In this document: piece after piece, positions 37,332 to 45,199 of the stretch
How the letters are laid out: every line of letters starts with the position of its first letter
Numbering within the stretch: the first letter of the stretch is position 1
Notes under the pieces: model-generated
What the model saw: the letters and a program-made list of their open reading frames with translations, nothing else
Database searches by the model: none
Told to the model about the DNA's origin: nothing
Position numbers and translations under genes: made by a program
NCBI RefSeq assembly: GCF_001274635.1
Contig: NZ_LBGV01000001.1
Location: 2,604,001-2,668,000 of the forward strand
Origin: Persicobacter sp. CCB-QB2
GTDB taxonomy: Bacteria > Bacteroidota > Bacteroidia > Cytophagales > Cyclobacteriaceae
Direction: 5' to 3'
Length of the DNA stretch: 64,000 bases

Positions 37332-38606
37332 CTACCCTTGCTTTTTCCCAAAATCAGCGGGAATTTTAAGATGCGGCAATAATAACAAAGCCGGAATCCC
37401 ACAGAAAAACACATATAAGAAAAAGGCGGTATAGCCCAGCTGCGTCTGCAACCAACCACTCACCATTCCCGGGAACATGACGCCCGCAGCCATAAAGGCG
37501 GTACAAAAAGCATAGTGACTGGTTTTCAGTGGGCCATCCGCCAGGTAAATCATGAACATCATCAGGGCTGTAAAGCCAAAACCATATCCTAATTGCTCCA
37601 AAACCACGGCCAGCCCCACCCAAAGGATGTTTTCCGGTTGAAAATAAGCCAGCACCGCATAGCCCAAATTGGGAATGTTCAGACTGAGCGTCATCCAGAA
37701 AATCCACTTTTTCAGCCCGAATTTAGAAATGGCCCAACCGCCCGCAAGTCCACCGACGATCAAAGCCCCGACCCCAAAAGAGCCGTAAATTAACCCCTGA
37801 GCTTCATTATCGAGCCCTAAACCACCCACCTCCCGGGCATCCAACATAAAGGGAGCGACTAATTTCAACAACTGTGCCTCTCCCAATCGAAATAACAGAA
37901 TGAACAACACGCCCATGGCGATATTCTTCTTCACAAAAAAAGAAATCAGGGTAGCCCTGAAGCCGGCAAGAAAATCAAAGCGTTCCGTTCTCTCCTGCTC
38001 GACCTTTGGGCAAAAAAAGTGGTGATACACGGCCAATCCGACTAAAAAAGCGCCCAGAATTAATAGCGCAGAAGTCCATACTTTCTGGAAATCATTTTGA
38101 TAAGACTTGGCCAAAACCCCGGTCAGGTACACCAAAGGGCCCTGCATCAGAAACATTCCCAAACGATAAAAGACCGATCGCAGCCCCACAAAAAGGGATT
38201 GATCTTTTTCCGAAAGCCCCAACATATAGAATCCATCTGCGGCAATATCATGGGTCGCCGAGGTGAAAGCAATCAAAAATAAAAGGGCCATGGAAAGCTG
38301 AAAAAACCAGGGTAAAGGCAAAACAAAAGCCACTCCGGCAAACAAAAGCCCCATCAAAAACTGGGTAATGACCACCCACTCCCGCTTGGTTTTGTACAGA
38401 TCAACAAAAGGACTCCAAAGAGGCTTGATTACCCAGGGAATATTCAAGAGGGAGGTGTAGGCCGCTATTTCTGTATTCTCCAGCCCCAGGTTTTTGTACA
38501 TGATGACCGAAACGCTCATCACAAACATATAAGGAATGGATTCGGTCAAATACAAAGAGGGCACCCATTGCAAGCCCCTGGCGGTGGTTGATTTTCTTCT
38601 GTACAA
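37332..38606 (-). CDS. MFS transporter, MurT/AmpG-like (MurNAc uptake)
   Basis: 424 residues with about twelve transmembrane helices. N-terminal RGLQWVPSLYLTESIPYM and the loop KPLWSPFVDLYKTKREWV match the AmpG-like MFS group. Third gene of a minus-strand operon with a sugar kinase and murQ, 17 bases after murQ. The same set in Tannerella forsythia (MurT, MurK, MurQ) imports and catabolises N-acetylmuramic acid, so this gene is very probably the inner-membrane MurNAc transporter. Muropeptide transport as in AmpG is the alternative. Confidence 0.87.
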   Translation of the reverse strand: MYRRKSTTARGLQWVPSLYLTESIPYMFVMSVSVIMYKNLGLENTEIAAYTSLLNIPWVIKPLWSPFVDLYKTKREWVVITQFLMGLLFAGVAFVLPLPWFFQLSMALLFLIAFTSATHDIAADGFYMLGLSEKDQSLFVGLRSVFYRLGMFLMQGPLVYLTGVLAKSYQNDFQKVWTSALLILGAFLVGLAVYHHFFCPKVEQERTERFDFLAGFRATLISFFVKKNIAMGVLFILLFRLGEAQLLKLVAPFMLDAREVGGLGLDNEAQGLIYGSFGVGALIVGGLAGGWAISKFGLKKWIFWMTLSLNIPNLGYAVLAYFQPENILWVGLAVVLEQLGYGFGFTALMMFMIYLADGPLKTSHYAFCTAFMAAGVMFPGMVSGWLQTQLGYTAFFLYVFFCGIPALLLLPHLKIPADFGKKQG

Positions 38607-38623
38607 AGCGAAAAAATTAAATG

Positions 38624-39427
38624 CTATTTAGAAAAATGGGCAGCCACGGCTTTCCGGACACTTCCGTGTGCCAACAATAAAGCCTCTGCCTTTCCATACT
38701 CCAGACCGGTAGCTTCCATGATCATTTTGGTACCACGATCCACCAGCTTTTCATTGGTCAGCTGCATGTCCACCATGCGATTCCCTTTTACCCGCCCCAT
38801 GCGGATCATGCAGGTAGTGGAGATCATATTCAGTAACAACTTCTGAGCTGTACCCGCTTTCATTCGTGTACTACCCGTCACGAATTCAGGCCCTACCACC
38901 GCTTCAATTGGAATTTCAACCGCCTGACTCAATTTGGAACCGGCATTACAGGTGATGCCCGCAGTGAGCAGTCCATTCTCTCTTGCCTTGGCAATACCAC
39001 CCAAAACATAGGGCGTTCTGCCGGATGCGGCAATGCCCACCAGCACATCATTTTCGTTGATATCGAAGGCTTTTAAATCTTCCCAGGCCTGCTGCTCATG
39101 ATCTTCCGCTGCTTCCACGGCTTTCCGGATGGCCCGATCTCCACCGGCGATCAGGCCGATAACTTTCCCCTCTACCCCATAAGTAGGAGGAATTTCAGAC
39201 GCATCCAGAATCCCCAAACGCCCGCTGGTGCCGGCCCCTATATAGAATAATCTGCCGCCTTTTTTCATGCGCTCCACCGTGCCTTCCACCAGTTTTTCCA
39301 CTGCCGGAATCGCCAGGGCAACTGCCGCATGCACCTTGGCATCCTCTTGATTCATATTCTCCAAAATCTCTCTGGCACTCATTTGATCCAGGTGCTCATA
39401 TAAAGAGGAGGATTCCGTTGTACTCAT
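38624..39427 (-). CDS. murQ: N-acetylmuramic acid 6-phosphate etherase
   Basis: 267 residues. SIS domain with phosphosugar-binding motif GAGTSGRLGILDASEIPPTYG and conserved ITCNAGSKLSQAVEIPIE, EFVTGSTRMKAGTAQK; C-terminal helical end. It cleaves the lactyl ether of MurNAc-6P to GlcNAc-6P and D-lactate. It starts 4 bases after the kinase stop, so substrate phosphorylation and cleavage are encoded in order. Confidence 0.96.
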   Translation of the reverse strand: MSTTESSSLYEHLDQMSAREILENMNQEDAKVHAAVALAIPAVEKLVEGTVERMKKGGRLFYIGAGTSGRLGILDASEIPPTYGVEGKVIGLIAGGDRAIRKAVEAAEDHEQQAWEDLKAFDINENDVLVGIAASGRTPYVLGGIAKARENGLLTAGITCNAGSKLSQAVEIPIEAVVGPEFVTGSTRMKAGTAQKLLLNMISTTCMIRMGRVKGNRMVDMQLTNEKLVDRGTKMIMEATGLEYGKAEALLLAHGSVRKAVAAHFSK

Positions 39428-39431
39428 ATAA

Positions 39432-40286
39432 TTATAGTTCTGTTTTTTTCTGATGATATTTTAACAAAGACCGAATGGGCGTTTTTTCAACCAACTCCAG
39501 ATTCAACCCTTCATTTTTCAAAACTTCTTTCAAAATGTGCTGAAAATGCCAGGCCACCCCGCCCACCATGCGCAATTCGCAAGGGGTCTTGATCACCAGT
39601 GGTTTTAAATATTCCTGGTAATATATTTCAAATTGCCCTTTGACCAAAGCCATAATTTCTGGCTTATGAACATGCTGCGCCAAAAACGGCACAAACTGCG
39701 CACAATAACGGTTAGCGGAAGAAGTTGCATAAAGTGCCTGAATAATTTCCGCATCCGTACTTTGGGCATACTCCCGAAAATCATGCAAAATCTCTGAAGA
39801 CATTTTCTTACGCAAAATCTTCTGCAGCAATTCCTTTCCCAAAAGCGCTCCACTCCCCTCATCTGATAATAACCAGCCTAAAGAGGTGGCTTTTTCATCA
39901 ATTCCTTCCCCATTATAATAAGCCGCATGTGCGCCGGTCCCCAAAATTCCCATCAGCCCTTTTTCTCTTCCGTAAAGCGCCCGGGCTGCGGCCAGCAGAT
40001 CACTCTCCACCACCACCGTCGCCTGGGGAAAGCAATACCGCAAGACATTCCTCACTTTTTGAACATTCACTTGTTGCCCACAACCTGCCCCATAAAAGAA
40101 AATTTCCTTTACTGCACCAAAAGGCACCGGCCATTCCACGGAACGGATAATTTCCAGCATCTGCTCCCTAGATAATAATAGGGGGTGAAGCCCCTTGGTC
40201 TCTACGATTTCTTCAAAGGGTAAATTGGTAAATGCCCAGGAAGCCTTGGTTCCTCCGCTATCGACGATTAATTGGATATTGCTCAT
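39432..40286 (-). CDS. BadF/BadG-family sugar kinase (MurK-like)
   Basis: 284 residues from ATG at 40286 (MSNIQLIVDSGGTKASW); an in-frame ATG 11 codons upstream lacks the phosphate-1 motif in its natural position, so the internal start is preferred. Motifs: VDSGGTKASWAF (phosphate 1), LMGILGTGAHAAYY (phosphate 2 region), LLSDEGSGALLG and VGGVAW near the end. It is in the BadF/BadG/BcrA/BcrD ATPase family that includes N-acetylglucosamine kinase and T. forsythia MurK. Encoded directly before murQ, it should phosphorylate MurNAc (and perhaps GlcNAc). Confidence 0.88.
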   Translation of the reverse strand: MSNIQLIVDSGGTKASWAFTNLPFEEIVETKGLHPLLLSREQMLEIIRSVEWPVPFGAVKEIFFYGAGCGQQVNVQKVRNVLRYCFPQATVVVESDLLAAARALYGREKGLMGILGTGAHAAYYNGEGIDEKATSLGWLLSDEGSGALLGKELLQKILRKKMSSEILHDFREYAQSTDAEIIQALYATSSANRYCAQFVPFLAQHVHKPEIMALVKGQFEIYYQEYLKPLVIKTPCELRMVGGVAWHFQHILKEVLKNEGLNLELVEKTPIRSLLKYHQKKTEL

Positions 40287-40363
40287 AAAAATTACCTTTC
40301 CCGATTTTGAGGCCAACAAAAAATGAACCCTTCAAGATAACAAAAATCAAAGAGGAGCCCATA

Positions 40364-40399
40364 AACAAAAAAATCCCACGTCGGAAAAACGTGGGATTT
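40364..40399 (-). terminator. rho-independent terminator of the DUF349 gene
   Basis: 11-bp perfect stem AAATCCCACGT / ACGTGGGATTT with a 7-base loop; on the minus strand T7 follows. It lies between the DUF349 stop and the sugar kinase start, so the MurNAc operon needs its own promoter just downstream. Confidence 0.9.
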
Positions 40400-40421
40400 A
40401 ACTCTATTTTTTCAAGGCCCC

Positions 40422-41675
40422 TTAGGCCAATGCTCTCAATTCTGTATTCAACTGATCCAGCAATTGCTTTTTCACTTGTACCTTGCGCTCTTTCAGATCG
40501 GTTTTGCTGTCTACCAACTTCCCGAAAGCCGAACCAAATTTCTCCGCATTCTCACGGTAAAGATTCAATTCATTCATATCACGGTTGTACAATTCTCTTA
40601 ACATGCGAATCAATGACTTCAACTGATCTTCTTCCGACTTTTGTTGAAATCCTTTCACTTTCTGAGAAGTCAAACGATACAGGAATGCACGCTCGGTGAC
40701 CATATCACAGGCATTAAAGAAACGATCGGCCATTTCTTTAAACTGACCTTTTGGTAAGCGACCGGATTTTTTCCACTCTTCCTGCAAAGCTTTCACTTCT
40801 TTCACCGCATCCTGATCAGCACGACCTGCCAAAGCTTCTACTTTTTCCAAAAGGGCCTGCTTTACTTCCGTTACTGCACCACGCTTTTCTTCTTTGCGCT
40901 GCTTACGGACAGGATCCAATTTGGCGTAAAGTGCATCAGTCTCCTTCTTAAAGCGCTCCCACAATTCATTGCGAACTTTTACCGGCACTACCGGCAATTG
41001 CTTCCACTCCGGAATCAAAGTAGAGAATTCAGCATCTACTTTTTGTAGATCTTCCTCTTCCAACAAGGCATGCGCTTTGGCAATCAAAGCCTCATAGCCT
41101 GCGGTTTTCTCCTCCAACTCTTGCTTACGGGATTCAAAAAATGCATTTCTCTTCTCGAAAAATTCATTCATGATCGCTTCCATACGACCCTCGATCTCTT
41201 CACGGCTTTCTTCCGCTACGGCACCGGTTTTCAACCAACGCTGCTTCAGATCTTTGAATTTTTCTCCGGCTTCCCGTAAATCTTCGATTTCCCGAATGAC
41301 TTCCGCCTCTGCCAGAAGAGCAGTTTTAATTTCCAGGTTTTTGGCACGGTTACGGTCAATCAATTCCCGAATCAACACCTCGTACTGATTAAGCGTCTCA
41401 AAAAGAGGCTCATAATCACCTAAGGCATCAAATTCTGACAATTGCTTACGCAAGTGCACCAATTTCATTAAAAAAGACCCTTTATTCGTAGCCTCATCGA
41501 TGGTTTTGGCCAGGTCGTCTACTTTTTGTTTTGCGAGTTCAAAGCGGTCTTCGAAATATTTAATCGAGGCAGCTTCATCTTCTTTCACGTCACCAATTTC
41601 GCGCTCAGGAAACTCGAGAAATCCATTGCGAAAAATTTTCCCGTCTTTGATGTACCCGTACTTGTTCGGTTCCAA
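40422..41675 (-). CDS. DUF349 repeat coiled-coil protein
   Basis: 417 residues, strongly helical and charged, with four to five DUF349-type repeats (FKDLKQRWLKTGAVAEESREEIEGRM; LKALQEEWKKSGRLPKGQFKEMADRFF). DUF349 proteins are conserved in Bacteroidota and in actinobacteria; the biochemical role is unclear. Expressed from the minus strand, divergent from ettA, with a strong terminator. Confidence 0.85.
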   Translation of the reverse strand: MEPNKYGYIKDGKIFRNGFLEFPEREIGDVKEDEAASIKYFEDRFELAKQKVDDLAKTIDEATNKGSFLMKLVHLRKQLSEFDALGDYEPLFETLNQYEVLIRELIDRNRAKNLEIKTALLAEAEVIREIEDLREAGEKFKDLKQRWLKTGAVAEESREEIEGRMEAIMNEFFEKRNAFFESRKQELEEKTAGYEALIAKAHALLEEEDLQKVDAEFSTLIPEWKQLPVVPVKVRNELWERFKKETDALYAKLDPVRKQRKEEKRGAVTEVKQALLEKVEALAGRADQDAVKEVKALQEEWKKSGRLPKGQFKEMADRFFNACDMVTERAFLYRLTSQKVKGFQQKSEEDQLKSLIRMLRELYNRDMNELNLYRENAEKFGSAFGKLVDSKTDLKERKVQVKKQLLDQLNTELRALA

Positions 41676-41884
41676 TGTATTGTGGATTAAGTTATCGTAT
41701 TATAAGTACGTCTTTAAAATTGACTTTCGCAAAACTAATTAAATACCTTAAAAGAAACAGGGTTAAACCCAAAAATTAGCATATTTGCAATATTATATAA
41801 ATGGAAACTTGATCCTGGCATAATACGCCAAATCAGCACTGTAAGTATCCATATTTAATAGGAAAAAAACCATACTATAGTATA

Positions 41885-43566
41885 ATGAGTGATAATAAGA
41901 TCATCTTCTCAATGGCGGGGGTTACCAAAACTTATCCCCACAAAAAACAGTTTTGAAAAATATTTACCTGTCCTTCTTCTACGGTGCCAAAATTGGTGTT
42001 TTGGGTCTGAACGGATCGGGTAAGTCCAGCTTGCTTAAGATCATTGCTGGTTTGGACAAAAACATTCAGGGTGAAGTAGTTTCTGATAAAGATTACTCGG
42101 TAGGGTATCTGGAGCAGGAACCACAATTGGATCCTGACAAAACGGTTAGAGAAATCATTGAGGAAGGTGTTCAGGAAGTGGTTGATCTTCTGAAAGAATT
42201 TGAAGACATCAATTTAAAATTCGCGGAACCGGAAATCCTGGAAGACCCGGACAAGATGAATGATTTGATTGTTCGTCAGGGTGAAGTACAGGAAAGAATT
42301 GATGCTTTGGATGGTTGGAATCTGGATAACCGATTAGAGCGCGCGATGGATGCCCTTCGCACCCCTCCGTCTGATCAAAAAGTAGGCGTATTATCAGGTG
42401 GTGAGAAACGCCGCGTGGCTCTTTGCCGCTTGCTATTAAAGGAGCCGGATGTATTATTACTGGATGAGCCTACCAACCACCTGGATGCGGAATCAGTATT
42501 CTGGTTGGAGCAGCACTTACAACAATATAAAGGTACGGTGATCGCCGTAACCCACGACCGTTACTTCCTGGATAATGTTGCAGGCTGGATTTTGGAGCTT
42601 GACCGTGGTGAAGGCATTCCTTGGGAAGGCAATTACTCTTCCTGGTTGGAGCAAAAAGAGAAGCGTTTGGCGATGGAGAAAAAGCAGGAAAGCAAGCGCC
42701 AAAAAACTTTGGAACGCGAGTTGGACTGGATCCGTATGTCGCCAAAAGGCCGTCAGGCAAAGCAAAAGGCGCGTATCAACTCTTACGACAAACTGGTTTC
42801 AGAAGAACATAAGGAGAAGGAACAATCATTGGAATTGTTTATCCCTGCCGGACCACGTTTGGGATCGAAGGTGATTGAAGCTCAGGGCGTATCCAAAAGC
42901 TTTGACGACAAATTACTGTACGAGGACTTAAATTTCATGCTTCCTCAGGGGGGTATTGTGGGAATCGTCGGACCTAACGGTGCCGGTAAAACCACGCTAT
43001 TCAAAATGATCACCGGGCAACTGGCTCCGGATGCCGGAACTTTCGATGTGGGATCTACTGTAAAAATCGGTTATGTTGATCAGGAGCATGATAATCTTGA
43101 TCCGAACAAAACCGTTTGGGAGGTAATCTCCGGAGGAAATGAATTGATGCTGGTAGGAGAGAAAGAAGTGAACTCCCGTGCCTACGTTTCTAAATTCAAC
43201 TTCTCCGGTGCAGAGCAACAAAAACTAGTAGGCGAGCTTTCCGGTGGACAGCGTAACCGCGTGCACCTGGCCATGACTTTGAAAGAAGGCGCTAACCTGT
43301 TGTTACTCGATGAACCGACCAACGACCTGGACATTAACACCCTTCGTGCTTTGGAGGAAGCTTTGAATGAATTCGGTGGTTGCGCCGTAATCATTTCCCA
43401 CGACCGTTGGTTCCTGGACCGTGTTTGTACGCACACCCTGGCTTTTGAAGGAGAATCTCAGGTAAAATGGTTCGAAGGAAGCTTCACCGAATACGAAGAA
43501 GATCGTATCAAGCGATTGGGCGGATTAATGCCAACACGTATTAAGTATAAAAAACTGACGAAATAA
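41885..43566 (+). CDS. ettA: ABC-F protein EttA (energy-dependent translational throttle), apparent frameshift
   Basis: The natural start is ATG at 41885 (MSDNKIIFSMAGVTKTYP), but that frame stops at TGA 41954-41956. The continuation is in the -1 frame from about 41950 (VLKNIYLSFFYGAKIGVLGL). Adding one base at the A6 run 41942-41947 restores a 560-residue EttA with two ABC domains: Walker A GLNGSGKSS and GPNGAGKTT, signatures LSGGEKRR and LSGGQRNR, Walker B LLLDEPTNHLDAES and LLLDEPTNDLD, and the arm/linker between. It gates the E site of the ribosome according to energy state. A TTG at 41953 could start a shorter product lacking the first ATP-site beta strand. Consensus error is the simplest explanation. 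Confidence 0.88.
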
Positions 43567-43750
43567 ATAGTGTATTCCAAGAAGGGGCCACCCCTTCTCC
43601 CAGAAATTCATTTTTCCTGGAAACAGAATGTACTAACCTTAACATTTTCAAGGCGAAACCATGGTTTCGCCTTTTTTTCCTCACAATGTTATCCTATCTT
43701 TGCGCAACTCTCGCGTGAATGCGAAAAGTTGAAGATATTTTCGAGAATTA

Positions 43751-43782
43751 TTTGATTAACAATCTCGAAAACACTACTTTTG
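43751..43782 (+). promoter_or_regulatory. rpsT promoter (Bacteroidota type)
   Basis: TTTG at 43751-43754, exactly 20 bases, then TACTTTTG at 43775-43782: a full match to TTTG-N19-21-TAnnTTTG. It lies 56 bases before the rpsT ATG. A second -7-like TATCTTTG occurs at 43695-43702. Confidence 0.8.
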
Positions 43783-43837
43783 CAGTCCTGTATTCTGAAG
43801 AGGAAAAAACAATTAAAAAAAATATATAAGTTAAAGC

Positions 43838-44089
43838 ATGGCAAATCATAAGTCAGCGTTGAAGAGAATCCGTTCCAACAACGCAAAACGTTTGAGAAAC
43901 AGATATCAACTAAAATCAACTCGTACTTTCATCAAGAAATTGAGAGGTACTAAAGATGCTGCTGAGGCGCAAGATCTTTTCAAAAAAGTATCTTCAATGA
44001 TTGATAAGCTAGCTAAACGCAACATCATTCACAAAAACAAAGCAGCCAACAACAAATCTAAATTGGCGAAATTTGTGAACGCACTATAA
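43838..44089 (+). CDS. rpsT: 30S ribosomal protein S20
   Basis: 83 residues, Lys/Arg-rich, beginning MANHKSALKRIRSNNAKRLRN and ending NKAANNKSKLAKFVNAL, canonical for bS20. It binds 16S rRNA during small-subunit assembly. Monocistronic with clear promoter and terminator. Confidence 0.97.
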   Translation: MANHKSALKRIRSNNAKRLRNRYQLKSTRTFIKKLRGTKDAAEAQDLFKKVSSMIDKLAKRNIIHKNKAANNKSKLAKFVNAL

Positions 44090-44097
44090 GAAACTTA

Positions 44098-44128
44098 GAA
44101 AACCTCACTACTCAGTGAGGTTTTTTTA
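44098..44128 (+). terminator. rho-independent terminator of rpsT
   Basis: 9-bp stem AACCTCACT / AGTGAGGTT with a 4-base loop, then T7. Confidence 0.9.
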
Positions 44129-44210
44129 TGCCTTTTCCAATCTTACATCAGCCATAAAAAGAAGCAAAAAACATTTTTTGTGATGGTAGCTTTTATTCAA
44201 AAACTACCTA

Positions 44211-44915
44211 ATGACCTACCCTAGCCAACAAAACCAACCTATTAACCTCTGGGCAGAGGACGATCGCCCCAGAGAAAAGCTTCAAAATATCGGCAAGCAA
44301 AACCTCAGCAATGCCGAGCTACTGGCTATTTTACTTGGCAGTGGCAGTAGAAACAAAACGGCCGTACAATTAGCGGATGAAATCCTAAATGAGTACGAGA
44401 ACAGCCTCCGGACACTTTCTCACTCCCAAATCAAGGAGCTCACCAAATTCCGGGGAATGGGGGAAGCCAAGGCCATCACCCTCATTGCAGCCATGGAATT
44501 GGGAGAAAGAAGATTGAGGGAAGAAGCGAAAAGCAGAACCAGAATCACCAAATCTATGGTAGCGTACGAGGCCATTCAACCCCACTTTTTAAACCTCAAA
44601 CATGAGGAGTTCTGGATTCTTTGCCTGAACAATGCCAATGAGATACTGGAAATCTGCAAAATTTCGGAAGGAGGTTTAAGCCACACTCCGGCCGACCCCC
44701 GCATCATTTTTCAGAAAGCCATTGAAGTCAGAGCCACAAGAATCATCCTCACCCACAACCATCCCAGCGGCAATTTGTACCCCAGCCATTCCGACATCAA
44801 TCTGACCAAAAAAATAGCCGAAGGCGGTAGAATTCTGGACATCATGGTGGTAGATCACCTGATTTATACCGACAATGGCTACTACTCCATGGCTGATGAA
44901 AACAAAATGCCCTAA
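44211..44915 (+). CDS. radC: JAB-domain protein RadC
   Basis: 234 residues. N-terminal helix-hairpin-helix part (LSNAELLAILLGSG, LTKFRGMGEAKAITLIAAMELG) and C-terminal JAB/MPN-like metalloprotease-type domain with zinc motif THNHPSGNLYPSHSDI and VVDHLIY. The role in DNA repair is debated. The TAA stop is also the first bases of repeat copy 5. Confidence 0.94.
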   Translation: MTYPSQQNQPINLWAEDDRPREKLQNIGKQNLSNAELLAILLGSGSRNKTAVQLADEILNEYENSLRTLSHSQIKELTKFRGMGEAKAITLIAAMELGERRLREEAKSRTRITKSMVAYEAIQPHFLNLKHEEFWILCLNNANEILEICKISEGGLSHTPADPRIIFQKAIEVRATRIILTHNHPSGNLYPSHSDINLTKKIAEGGRILDIMVVDHLIYTDNGYYSMADENKMP

Positions 44916-45199
44916 GCCGAATTATTCAACACCAAAATCAGAAAATCAACTTATTTTCAACCAATAAATTTTATGTTTTCTGATTTAAGCCCGATTAATC
45001 ACTGCTAGATTTAGCTCTTCACCCTAAGCAGCTTATCTCCAACCTACCAACCTAATAAAGGTATGCTTTTTAATTTTTTAATAACCCAAATTGGGCCCAG
45101 CTTACTTTCTCCTCAACGCTCTGCTTTCCTGGAAAAAACTCGAAATAGAAAGCTATTCCTTCTATTTCTCCGCCTTGCAGCTCAACGAGGATTTTCCGA
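44913..45199 (+). repeat. convergent-gap repeat, copy 5, left part
   Basis: Left end TAAGCCGAATTATTCAA begins in the radC stop; a second end-like string TTAAGCCCGATTAATCACTG follows at 44985. The core (45065-45193) holds AACCCAAATTGGGCCC, TTTCTCCTCAACGCTCTGC, AAAAAACTCGAAATAG and TTGCAGCTCAACGAGGATT. It is then interrupted by the group II intron. Confidence 0.8.

Noticed and set aside
37178..37459. 93-codon minus-strand ORF overlapping the 3' end of the MFS gene
   Set aside because: Overlaps the transporter in another frame and runs through a hairpin-rich region; protein composition is not natural.
41942..41956. Programmed -1 ribosomal frameshift in ettA
   Set aside because: The zero-frame codons do not form a tandem slippery heptamer and EttA is not known to be frameshifted; a consensus deletion is simpler.
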